Made by a program: the position numbers and the translations under genes | DNA from: Bryobacterales bacterium | Lineage (GTDB): Bacteria; Acidobacteriota; Terriglobia; Bryobacterales; Bryobacteraceae | Assembly (NCBI GenBank): GCA_003132865.1 | Contig: PKYZ01000102.1 | Coordinates: 39,287-51,883, forward strand | Length of the DNA stretch: 12,597 nt | Direction: 5' to 3' | Shown: in pieces, positions 6,055 through 12,584 of the stretch | Position numbering within the stretch: the stretch's first letter is position 1 | How the letters are laid out: each line of letters begins with the position of its first letter | The notes under the pieces: generated by a model | Databases searched by the model: none | What the model saw: the letters and a program-made list of their open reading frames with translations, nothing else | Told to the model about the DNA's origin: nothing

Positions 6055-7220
6055 GCGCGGGCACCCATCCGTCCTCTTCGCCACAATTCATCCAAGGAGT
6101 ATTCGGCGAGCCATTCGCCCAGATCGAGCTTGTCGGCCCACGTCAACTTTGCCATGCCGTCATCGGTGGAATCCATCGCGACTACTTCCGAAGGCTTAAG
6201 AAACCGGACCAGCCGATCGGAATGGGTCGCGATCACCAATTGAGTGCGATTGGAGGCCTCACGGAAAAGATCGGCTAACAAGCTCAGGAGCTCAGGGTGC
6301 AGGCTGACTTCGGGTTCGTCTATCAAGGTCAAAGCAGTGAGGCCAGGACTCTGCAAAAGCGTCACCAGCCACAGGAATCGGAGCATACCTTCGGAAAGCT
6401 GGTTCGTGTAAAGTGGCTTTGAGAAGTTCTTGTCTCTCCAGCTCATGGCCAGCGTTCCGGCCGCGACCGGGGGGAACTCCAGGCGCTCAAATCCCTGAAA
6501 CGCACTATGCAGCGCATCCTCGATGGCTTCGAAACGGTCCCTATCCGTTTCCCGCAGGTAGTATAGGCAAGAGACCAAGTCCTCACCGTTCTTTCCGGGG
6601 AGCTGTGCGGGACGCATGGGCTGCGGAAGGCGCACCGGCGAGCGAGGGTCCACATTCAGCACGTGGTAGCACGTGGATGAGGCAAGCTTTCGACGGAAGT
6701 CCTCGGGCTCCTGAAACATCTTGGGCACCTGGAAAAGCGACGTTTCAAGCGGGTTGTGCTCCCAATTCGGGCGAATGAGACGGCTTTGACTGACCTCATA
6801 ATACCGAACGTTCGTCCCATGAGAATCGATGTGCTTGAACGGCCCGCGCCCGGCCTGCCGAATCTGGGTCAAAGTCTCTTCCTCGATTACGTAGAAGGGA
6901 CCTTGAGGCCTAATGCGCATCAAATACCGCAAGGGCTCGTAGTTCTGAACTTCCATTGAGATCCCAAGCTCCAGTTCCTCTGCGTGATCGTATGTCATCA
7001 AAGCGGCAAGTCCGCCGAGTTCGCTAATCGCTGAATTCAGTGAGCCATGGGCCGAGCTGGCGAGCATCGAAAATACGTCTAGGATTGATGTCTTGCCGAT
7101 CCCGTTGGCTCCAATGAGCACCGCGAGCGGGCGCAACTCGAGTTCCACGTTGGCCAAGCGGCGGAAGCCCTTGATGGAGATCTCCTGGAATCTGCTCACG
7201 CCTCGATAGTACAACGGCAC
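6051..7220 (-). CDS. ABC-type AAA ATPase (RecF/OLD-like), partner of DUF4276
   Basis: This is a soluble ATPase of the RecF/SMC/OLD class (AAA_21-like). The N-terminus FQEISIKGFRRLANVELELRPLAVLIG leads into Walker A GANGIGKTS at 37-45. The ABC signature LSEGMLRF is at 275-282, Walker B LTLIDEPEVSLHPE at 297-310, and the switch histidine H333 in VIATHS. The middle (about 60-260) is a family-specific insert without recognisable motifs. There is no fused TOPRIM domain, so it is unlike single-chain OLD or GajA; the TOPRIM-like function is in the next gene, overlapping by ATGA. The frame opens at GTG 7220, but GTG 7199 gives the more family-like start MSRFQEISIKGFRRL. Neither has a clear ribosome binding site. 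A role in phage or plasmid defence is inferred from the gene pairing only. Confidence 0.9.
   Translation of the reverse strand: MPLYYRGVSRFQEISIKGFRRLANVELELRPLAVLIGANGIGKTSILDVFSMLASSAHGSLNSAISELGGLAALMTYDHAEELELGISMEVQNYEPLRYLMRIRPQGPFYVIEEETLTQIRQAGRGPFKHIDSHGTNVRYYEVSQSRLIRPNWEHNPLETSLFQVPKMFQEPEDFRRKLASSTCYHVLNVDPRSPVRLPQPMRPAQLPGKNGEDLVSCLYYLRETDRDRFEAIEDALHSAFQGFERLEFPPVAAGTLAMSWRDKNFSKPLYTNQLSEGMLRFLWLVTLLQSPGLTALTLIDEPEVSLHPELLSLLADLFREASNRTQLVIATHSDRLVRFLKPSEVVAMDSTDDGMAKLTWADKLDLGEWLAEYSLDELWRRGRMGARA
7206..7211 (-). promoter_or_regulatory. Possible -10 element for the ATPase-led operon
   Basis: On the - strand TACTAT lies 6 nt before GTG 7199, with a weak -35 (CTGACG) 19 nt upstream. 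A start of transcription about 7 nt after it would fall on or near the GTG at 7199, which would make the mRNA leaderless or nearly so. The match is modest and the spacing is long. Confidence 0.25.
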
Positions 7221-7244
7221 GGACGGGTTGCGTCAGGCCACCGC

Positions 7245-7250
7245 TATAAT
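7245..7250 (+). promoter_or_regulatory. Perfect TATAAT -10 box close to the thrC start
   Basis: TATAAT is followed after only 9 nt by ATG 7260. Transcription would start near 7257, leaving a leader of about 0-3 nt. No Shine-Dalgarno sequence precedes the ATG, which fits leaderless translation. The -35 region is poor (GACGGG at 17 nt spacing). Confidence 0.5.
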
Positions 7251-7259
7251 TAAAGTTCA

Positions 7260-8564
7260 ATGCCCGCTGAGTTAATCTGCTTCGAGGAGCGCTGCCGCGC
7301 GCGCTTCCCGATCACCGACGTGATCTACAACTGCCCGCATTGCGGCGGGCTGCTGGAAGTGTGGTATCCGCCGCCGGCGGCGACGCCTGCCGAGCTGAAG
7401 CGGATCTGGCGCGAGCGGCGCACCTCGAATGGGCCGCTGGATCAGAGCGGCGTCTGGCGCTATCGCGAGATCATCCCGTTCCTGGAATCGCTCGATGCGG
7501 TGGTCACGTTGCGGGAGGGTCATACGCCGCTGCTGCCCGCGCCGCCAGCCGCCGCGTATGGCGGCCTGGACGCGCTCACGTTCAAGCATCAGGGCTTCAA
7601 TCCCACCGGCTCCTTCAAAGACAACGGTATGACCTGCGGCATCGCGCAGGCGCTGCGGCTGGGAATGCCGCGGGTGGCGTGTGTTTCCACGGGCAACACC
7701 TCCGCCTCCATGGCCGCCTACGCCAGCGCCGCAGGCCTGGATCCGATCGTCTTCATTCCGCACGGCAATATCTCGTACGGCAAGCTGGCCCAGGCGCTCG
7801 AATATGGCGCGAAGACTTTGCAGGTGGAGGCGAACTTCGACCAGATTCTGGCCCTGGTGCGCACGCTTGCCGAACGTCTCGGTATCTACCTGCTGAACTC
7901 CATCAATCCGTTTCGCATCGAAGGTCAGAAGACGATCATCGTCGAGATGCTCGACCAGCGCGATTGGAACCCACCCGATTGGATCGTGCTTCCCGGCGGC
8001 AATCTGGGCAACACCGCCGCGTTCGGCAAAGCGCTGCGGGAACTGCACGCGCTGGGCTTCATCGCCCGGATGCCGCGGCTGGCGGTGATTCAAGCCGAAG
8101 GCGCGGCGCCGTTTTACGAGCTGATGCGCGCGCCCGCGGGGGGCTTTCACGCGGTGAGCCACCCGCAGACGCTGGCGACGGCGATCAAGATTGGCGATCC
8201 GGTTTCGTGGCCCAAGGCGCTGCGGGAAGTGGCTTGCTCCGGCGGCGTAGTGGAGAAAGTGAGCGAACAGGAAATCGCGGACGCGAAAGCGGTGATCGGC
8301 AGGTGCGGCATTGGCTGCGAGCCGGCTTCGGCGGCAACGCTGGCCGGCATTCGCAAGCTGACGGCGTCCGGCGCCATGGCGGCCAGCGCCGACGTGGTGG
8401 CGGTTCTCACCGGCAACCTGTTGAAGGATCCCGATTATATCTACCGTTATCACACCGGAAAACTGGAGGCTCCCGATGGCGCCGCGATTCATTCCCGCTT
8501 TGGCAATCAGCCCACGGTGGTGCCTAACGACGCGGACAGGATCGCCGCATTCTTGCAGGGGTAA
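7260..8564 (+). CDS. thrC: Threonine synthase
   Basis: This is a PLP-dependent fold-type II enzyme converting O-phosphohomoserine to threonine, the last step of threonine synthesis in the cytoplasm. An N-terminal zinc ribbon is formed by C7, C12, C25 and C28 (CPHCGG). Next is REGHTPLLPA and the PLP lysine K120 in FNPTGSFKDNGM. The substrate motif STGNTSASMAAYAS starts at 143, and the phosphate-binding loop PGGNLGNTAAFGKA at 245. Length (434 residues) fits the zinc-ribbon-bearing class found in many bacteria and archaea. It is transcribed divergently from the ATPase operon, from a promoter adjacent to the start codon. Other fold-type II enzymes (cysteine synthase, threonine dehydratase) are less likely because of the zinc ribbon and the FNPTGSFKDNG form. 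Confidence 0.94.
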   Translation: MPAELICFEERCRARFPITDVIYNCPHCGGLLEVWYPPPAATPAELKRIWRERRTSNGPLDQSGVWRYREIIPFLESLDAVVTLREGHTPLLPAPPAAAYGGLDALTFKHQGFNPTGSFKDNGMTCGIAQALRLGMPRVACVSTGNTSASMAAYASAAGLDPIVFIPHGNISYGKLAQALEYGAKTLQVEANFDQILALVRTLAERLGIYLLNSINPFRIEGQKTIIVEMLDQRDWNPPDWIVLPGGNLGNTAAFGKALRELHALGFIARMPRLAVIQAEGAAPFYELMRAPAGGFHAVSHPQTLATAIKIGDPVSWPKALREVACSGGVVEKVSEQEIADAKAVIGRCGIGCEPASAATLAGIRKLTASGAMAASADVVAVLTGNLLKDPDYIYRYHTGKLEAPDGAAIHSRFGNQPTVVPNDADRIAAFLQG

Positions 8565-8584
8565 GGACGCATTCGAGACACGCC

Positions 8585-8632
8585 ATACCCCCCAAATGGG
8601 GGCATAGTCATCCATCCTTCCATCGGGGGTAT
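8585..8632. repeat. Intergenic inverted repeat with C and G tracts
   Basis: ATACCCCC (8585-8592) and its exact complement GGGGGTAT (8625-8632) flank a third tract, GGGGG (8598-8602), which could pair with the same C-run through a CAAAT loop. Two mutually exclusive hairpins are therefore possible between thrC and the small downstream gene. There is no T-tract, so a standard terminator is unlikely. The C/G-tract-within-AT pattern recalls operators of CsoR/RcnR-type metal or stress repressors, but no such regulator is in the window. Confidence 0.55.
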
Positions 8633-8668
8633 TGTCTCACCGCCGTACTTCTGATAGAGGTGGACATT

Positions 8669-8845
8669 ATGGGCGCCGACCTGGCTATCAACAACACTTC
8701 CCCCCGCGACGTTAAGTCCATTCACAAGAAACTAGCGGAACTCTATTCCCGGCGGTCGGCCGTGGAGAGCCTTATCCGGTGTCTGGAAAGTTATGCCGCT
8801 TGCCAAGCTAAGGATGAGCGCCGTGATCGCCTAAAAAGCGCCTGA
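8669..8845 (+). CDS. Small coiled-coil-like hypothetical protein
   Basis: This is a 58-residue protein (MGADLAINNTSPRDVKSIHKK...) started at ATG 8669 because GAGGTGG at 8656-8662 is a good ribosome binding site 6 nt upstream; a GTG at 8660 in the same frame is less suitable. The middle, KKLAELYSRRSAVESLIRCLESYA, is a strongly amphipathic helix with heptad-like spacing. Short proteins with a helix of the type RRxAVExLIRxLExYA are, as I recall, frequent hypotheticals in Solibacter-like genomes. No function is assigned. Its 3' end overlaps the convergent thioredoxin gene by 38 nt. It could be chance coding, but the start signal and helix pattern favour a real gene. Confidence 0.55.
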   Translation: MGADLAINNTSPRDVKSIHKKLAELYSRRSAVESLIRCLESYAACQAKDERRDRLKSA

Positions 8846-9722
8846 CCTGGCCGGCCAGCGCATCATAGGTCAGGGCGCCCGGGTGATACAGGCGCACGAT
8901 CCCCGCGCGGTCCAAAAGCACAAGTGTAGGCGTGGTGCTGCAACCGTATCTTTGGAAGTTCTCCGTGCTGAGGGGGGCGGACATGCTTCCGAGCGTTGCG
9001 TAAAACTGCCGCCGCACCTGGTCGATATACCGGGTTTCCGTTTCGGGGGTGGCAGCGCCGGCGGCTGTGTAACCGTAGAGTTGAGTGGGTCCCGCCAGAA
9101 CCAGGCCTTTCGGGCCGTAGGTTTCCATCAACCGCGCCAGGATGGGCACTTCCGCTTTGCAGTCGCCGCACCAGTGCGCCCACAGGAACAGCAGGACCGG
9201 TCTGCCGCGATAAGACGCATCCAGCTCGGGCGCGGGCTGGCCTTCGAGCGTCAGCAAGTCCAGGTTCTTGTGGATGCGCGCCTCGATCCACCAGGTTTTC
9301 CAGTGCGGCACCTCGGACTCCAGGAAAGCGACGGCTTTGTCGCGGTTGCCGCGCGCCGCCATGATCCGCGCTTCCACTTCGATGGAGGCGCCGACGGCGG
9401 CCTCCAGGAAGCTGTCGTCGTCCACACGTTTGGTTTTGAGCAACGCGGCCACCAGCGTCTTGGTTTCGGCGAGATAGCGGGCGGCGGTCTCGGTTTGGCC
9501 CAGGGTCAACGCGCCGCGCGCCAGCCAGGAGACCGCGGCGGCGTATTCCGAGTTGGCGCCATTGGCGCGGTGGTAATCTTCGACCAGGGCCTCGGCGCTG
9601 GAGAGGTCGCCGGCCGAGAGTTTGAATCGCACGTCGGAGACCACCGTGGCGGAGGCGGGCGCGAGGATCAGGAGAAGCGAGAGATACCGGGAGTTGAAGC
9701 ACATGGTTATTGAGGATAACAT
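8808..9722 (-). CDS. Exported TlpA-like thioredoxin-fold protein with helical N-terminal region
   Basis: The C-terminal half is a thioredoxin/TlpA domain: ELDASYRGRPVLLFLWAHWCGDC with the redox pair CGDC (about residues 185-188 from this start), then AEVPILARLMETYG and the cis-proline loop TTPTLVLLD. An extra cysteine lies just before that loop (YGCSTTPT). Residues about 30-150 are alpha-helical and repeat-like (AEALVEDYHRANG, AARYLAETKTLVAALL, DKAVAFLESEVP), resembling TPR-type solenoids. A signal sequence is present (SRYLSLLLILAPASA), so it acts in the envelope. The start is uncertain: GTG 9725, ATG 9722 and ATG 9704 are all possible, and 9704 gives the cleanest signal peptide. It is the last gene of the three-member thioredoxin cluster, 30 nt beyond a palindrome. 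A role in thiol-disulfide exchange is inferred. Confidence 0.85.
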   Translation of the reverse strand: MLSSITMCFNSRYLSLLLILAPASATVVSDVRFKLSAGDLSSAEALVEDYHRANGANSEYAAAVSWLARGALTLGQTETAARYLAETKTLVAALLKTKRVDDDSFLEAAVGASIEVEARIMAARGNRDKAVAFLESEVPHWKTWWIEARIHKNLDLLTLEGQPAPELDASYRGRPVLLFLWAHWCGDCKAEVPILARLMETYGPKGLVLAGPTQLYGYTAAGAATPETETRYIDQVRRQFYATLGSMSAPLSTENFQRYGCSTTPTLVLLDRAGIVRLYHPGALTYDALAGQVRRFLGDHGAHP

Positions 9723-9735
9723 CACAGGCTGCGTG

Positions 9736-9751
9736 ACAGGCTGAAGCCTGT
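9736..9751. repeat. Perfect palindrome around CTGAAG in the thioredoxin cluster
   Basis: ACAGGCTGAAGCCTGT is an inverted repeat with 7-bp arms in the short gap between two thioredoxin genes. It can form an ACAGGC/GCCTGT hairpin. A partial direct copy of its left arm (ACAGGCTG) lies just before it at 9724-9731. There is no T-tract, so it does not look like a terminator. The palindrome near 12568-12584 shares the CTGAAG core. Confidence 0.7.
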
Positions 9752-9752
9752 T

Positions 9753-10385
9753 CTACCGGACTGATTCGAGCTGCTTCAGCATGGCATCTTCCCATTCGGC
9801 GTCCGGCACGGCGGGCGCGCCGGTCCAGCGCCACTCGCCTTTTGAATCCACGATCCAGTTCTGCGGGATGCCCACCAGATCGAGCAGCCCGGTAACGAAG
9901 CTGTAGGCCGGCAGCACCGGGAAGGTGTAGCCCTTCTCCTTCATGAAGGGTGCCACTGCGCCGAGATCTTCGTCGATGGTGAGCGTCAGGATCTGCAGAT
10001 CGGAACGGTCCTTCAGCTTCCGATACAGCTTTTCCATATGGGGCAATTCCCTCTGGCAGGTACCGCACCAGGTGGCCCAGACATTGATCAGGACGGGCCG
10101 GCCCGCGAGATCCTTGAGGCGCCAGGTTCTGCCGGAGAGATCTGCCAGTTCGAATGCCGGCATGTCCTTCCCAGGCTTCCTCCATCCGTTCTCGGCTAAC
10201 TCCTGGATCTTGGCGGAGGGCGGCTTGCTCCACAGGTACATCTCCTGGAGAATTTTTTCCGAGAGCTTCTCATCCAAGACCTGGCGGACTTCGGGCCGCG
10301 GCTCGCAGCCAGGCAGAGCCGGGGACGATTGGGCAAACAGAGCCGGCGAGGTGGCGATTAGCAGAATGGCGGCGAAGGTGCGCAT
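9753..10385 (-). CDS. Short exported TlpA-like thioredoxin, middle-deleted paralogue of the 706-residue neighbour
   Basis: This is a 210-residue exported protein. A signal peptide (MRTFAAILLIATSPALFAQ) is followed by a short segment, SSPALPGCEPRPEVRQVLDEKLSEKILQEM. Then comes a TlpA/ResA-type thioredoxin domain with active site WCGTC (C107, C110), preceded by MPAFELADLSGRTWRLKDLAG and followed by VAPFMKEKGYTFPVLPAYSF and VGIPQNWIVDSKG. Both ends are close copies of the ends of the upstream 706-residue protein, but its central roughly 495 residues are absent. The join falls between LQEM and KPPSAKIQELAE. The gene follows its paralogue after 6 nt, and GAGGA overlapping the upstream TGA acts as its ribosome binding site, so the two are coupled. 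The probable function is thiol-disulfide exchange in the envelope; partner unknown. Confidence 0.92.
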   Translation of the reverse strand: MRTFAAILLIATSPALFAQSSPALPGCEPRPEVRQVLDEKLSEKILQEMYLWSKPPSAKIQELAENGWRKPGKDMPAFELADLSGRTWRLKDLAGRPVLINVWATWCGTCQRELPHMEKLYRKLKDRSDLQILTLTIDEDLGAVAPFMKEKGYTFPVLPAYSFVTGLLDLVGIPQNWIVDSKGEWRWTGAPAVPDAEWEDAMLKQLESVR

Positions 10386-10391
10386 GGTTCC

Positions 10392-12512
10392 TCATTCCGT
10401 CTTCACCGATTGCAGCTTGGCGATCACGGTGTCGGTCCACTGCGCATCCGAGGCGGCAAAGCCCAACTGGGTCCAGCGCCAGGCGCCCTTCGGATCGAGA
10501 ATCCAGTTCTGCGGAATGCCTACCGAATCGAGAAGCGACAGCACGAAACTGTATGCCGGCAGCACCGGGAAGGTGAAGCCTTTGTCCTTGACGAACGGCG
10601 CGACCAAACCGAGATCCTGATCGATGTTGAGAGTCACAATCTGGAGGTCGGATCTGTCCTTCACCTTTTCGTACAGCTTTTCCAGCTTGGGCAGCTCCGC
10701 CTGGCAAGGACCGCACCAGGTGGCCCAAACATTGATGAGCACCGATTTACCTTCGAGATTCTTCAACCGCCACGTTTTGCCGGCGAGGTCCGCCAACTCG
10801 AAGGCAGGCATTGTCTTGGTGGCCTTCTCCCAACGGCCCTCCGCCAATTCCTGCGCTTTGGCGGCGGGCGGCGTCTTCCAGACATTCCAGGCAGCCTCGG
10901 TGCCGCCAGTGTCCTTCCATACGGCGCTCGCTTCGTCGAGGACGTCGTCCTTGAGCCGGCCATGATACGCCTCCGGAGTCTGCCCCCGCGTGTAGAGGGC
11001 CTGCTGGTAAAAGGTCAGCGCGTCGGCTTTGCGGCCTTCGAGCGCCGCCAGCCGTGCGCGATTCAACCAGTAGCCCGGCACCATTTTGACGTCGTCCGGC
11101 GGCGGCCCTTCGATGGAGGCTTTCATGCGTTCCGCCTCCTCCGGCTTCCCCGCCAGCTTCGCGGCGTGCAGGATCAGTCCCGCCAGCGCGTGGTCCATAT
11201 AAATCTCTTGCTCCTTGCGATTCTTGGCGTCCTCCGCCGTAAGGTTGTCGTCGCGATTGATCTCGCGGTCTATCGCCGCCCACTTTTCAGCTTGCCGCGC
11301 CAGTTCTATCGCGCGCTCCGGTTGCCATTTGTGGTCCATCAGGAAGTTCGCTGCATTGAGATAATTCCACGGTCCTGGCCGCTGGTAAACGGTGCTCTCC
11401 GCGATGAAGTCATCCAATGCTCGAAGGCCTTCCTTTTCGGATATGTCCGGGTCGTCGGAAATCGTGTAGAACCAATACGTGTGTTCCAGGAACCGGTCTT
11501 CGGTGAACTGGGCAATCCAACCTTTGGCCGCCGCTTCGGATTCGGCATTGTACTTGGCCCAGACCGCGGCGTCCTTCTGATCTTCGGGTTCCTTGTGGGC
11601 CTTCTCCCAGCGCTTGTCGACAATGTCGAAGGCTTCCTCGGAACGCGGAAACGCCTGGACGACCCGGTCCTCCATGGCGGTCACCGTCTCGGCGGAAGCG
11701 CCGCTTTGCTTGTACCCGTCTTTCAAAAAGGCGAGCCACTCGGCATCGGGGGACGCATTCATCGATTCGAGACGCTTCAGGTCATCGGCTACCTGCTTGC
11801 GCAGGGCGTCGTGCTCCTGCGGCGGGCGAGAGCGGAACTCCAGGCCCCACAACGTCGCGTAGTCCTCCAGACGTTTTGGCTCGGTCTCTTTGGCAAGGCG
11901 CGCACGCAAAGCGGCCGCCACGCGCGCTTGCAGTTCCGTGCCGGCGGTCCGGTTAAGAATCCGCTGGGCGGCTGGGTCGGTAGAGGACGGGCAGATGGCG
12001 AAGAACGCGGCGGCTTCTTCGGCCGCTTTCTTCTTGTCGGCCAGTTTGCCGGTCGCATGGGCGCGGGCCAGAGATATGGCGGGCCAGGCGAAACCCGGCG
12101 CCTTGGAACGGGCTTGTTCCAGTAACTGCACGCTGCGCGGAGTGTCTTTGCCGGTTAGGACCAAGGCCGCGAGATACTGCGCCAGTGGATCGTCCGGGTG
12201 TTGCTCGGCCTGCTTGACGTAGCGCTCGCTTAGAGCCGCGTAGGCCTCCGGGTCGTCAAAGCGGGTGGCCTGGATCAACTGGCGGTAAGGTTCCAGTTCC
12301 CGCGGATATTTTGCGATCAGATCATCGAGAACCTGGTGCTTGAGCGCCAGCCGATCGATGAACTTCATGTTTTCTAGAGCCTTGTTGGCGAGCTTGCCGT
12401 CGATTACCTGCCGGACCTCCGGCCGAGCTTCACAGCCGGGAAGTGCCAGCGGGGATTGGGCGAAGAGAGCCGGGCAAAGGGCGGCCAACAGGACGGCGGC
12501 GGGGATGCGCAT
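10392..12512 (-). CDS. Large exported protein: helical/TPR-like solenoid plus C-terminal TlpA thioredoxin
   Basis: This is a 706-residue protein with a signal peptide (MRIPAAVLLAALCPALFAQ). A short LPGCEARPEVRQVIDGKL segment follows. Residues about 50-545 form a long alpha-helical region with TPR-like pieces, such as RYVKQAEQHPDDPLAQYLAA, RSVQLLEQARSKAPG and YWLNRARLAALEGRKADAL. A C-terminal TlpA/ResA-like thioredoxin (about 565-700) has active site WCGPC (C600, C603), followed by LVAPFVKDKGFTFPVLPAY and VGIPQNWILDPKG. The solenoid probably binds a partner protein and the thioredoxin reduces or oxidises it in the periplasm; this is inference. The start is supported by AAGGAG 7 nt upstream. 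It is first in the cluster, with a likely terminator of a preceding gene just upstream. The N-terminal CxxRPEVRQV cysteine (C28) is shared with the short paralogue. Confidence 0.92.
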   Translation of the reverse strand: MRIPAAVLLAALCPALFAQSPLALPGCEARPEVRQVIDGKLANKALENMKFIDRLALKHQVLDDLIAKYPRELEPYRQLIQATRFDDPEAYAALSERYVKQAEQHPDDPLAQYLAALVLTGKDTPRSVQLLEQARSKAPGFAWPAISLARAHATGKLADKKKAAEEAAAFFAICPSSTDPAAQRILNRTAGTELQARVAAALRARLAKETEPKRLEDYATLWGLEFRSRPPQEHDALRKQVADDLKRLESMNASPDAEWLAFLKDGYKQSGASAETVTAMEDRVVQAFPRSEEAFDIVDKRWEKAHKEPEDQKDAAVWAKYNAESEAAAKGWIAQFTEDRFLEHTYWFYTISDDPDISEKEGLRALDDFIAESTVYQRPGPWNYLNAANFLMDHKWQPERAIELARQAEKWAAIDREINRDDNLTAEDAKNRKEQEIYMDHALAGLILHAAKLAGKPEEAERMKASIEGPPPDDVKMVPGYWLNRARLAALEGRKADALTFYQQALYTRGQTPEAYHGRLKDDVLDEASAVWKDTGGTEAAWNVWKTPPAAKAQELAEGRWEKATKTMPAFELADLAGKTWRLKNLEGKSVLINVWATWCGPCQAELPKLEKLYEKVKDRSDLQIVTLNIDQDLGLVAPFVKDKGFTFPVLPAYSFVLSLLDSVGIPQNWILDPKGAWRWTQLGFAASDAQWTDTVIAKLQSVKTE

Positions 12513-12519
12513 GGAGAAT

Positions 12520-12525
12520 CTCCTT
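12520..12525 (-). promoter_or_regulatory. Ribosome binding site of the 706-residue thioredoxin gene
   Basis: AAGGAG on the - strand lies 7 nt before ATG 12512 and fixes the start. Just upstream TACACT could serve as a -10 box, but no convincing -35 was found. Confidence 0.75.
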
Positions 12526-12563
12526 GTATTGCAGTGTACACCGGAGCGAACTGCGCTCGCCGC

Positions 12564-12584
12564 AAAACGGGTCCTGAAGACCCG
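12564..12584 (-). terminator. Likely rho-independent terminator of an upstream gene, and CTGAAG-core palindrome
   Basis: On the - strand CGGGTC, a five-base TTCAG loop and GACCCG form a 6-bp GC-rich stem followed by TTTT. This would end a - strand gene lying beyond the window edge and would insulate the thioredoxin cluster. On the + strand it reads CGGGTCCTGAAGACCCG, sharing the CTGAAG core with the palindrome at 9736-9751. The T-run is short, so it may instead be only a dispersed repeat. Confidence 0.45.

Noticed and set aside
7272..8615. 447-codon - strand open frame opposite thrC
   Set aside because: It mirrors a well-supported threonine synthase. The translation is rich in R, H and Q with no motif, typical of antisense frames in GC-rich genes.
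8863..10233. 456-codon - strand open frame across two thioredoxin genes
   Set aside because: It is an out-of-frame reading of two genes with clear signal peptides and CxxC sites.
10410..12125. 571-codon + strand open frame opposite the 706-residue gene
   Set aside because: Antisense shadow. No ribosome binding site or motif was found, whereas the opposite strand has a full signal peptide, solenoid and thioredoxin.
9753..12512. Assembly artefact as the source of the two similar thioredoxin genes
   Set aside because: The copies differ at many residues and codons throughout the shared parts, so they are diverged paralogues and not a duplicated contig segment.
12513..12523. GGAGATTCTCC palindrome as an operator or a ribosome-site-hiding hairpin
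   Set aside because: The loop would be too small to fold, and the left half is explained by the ribosome binding site.
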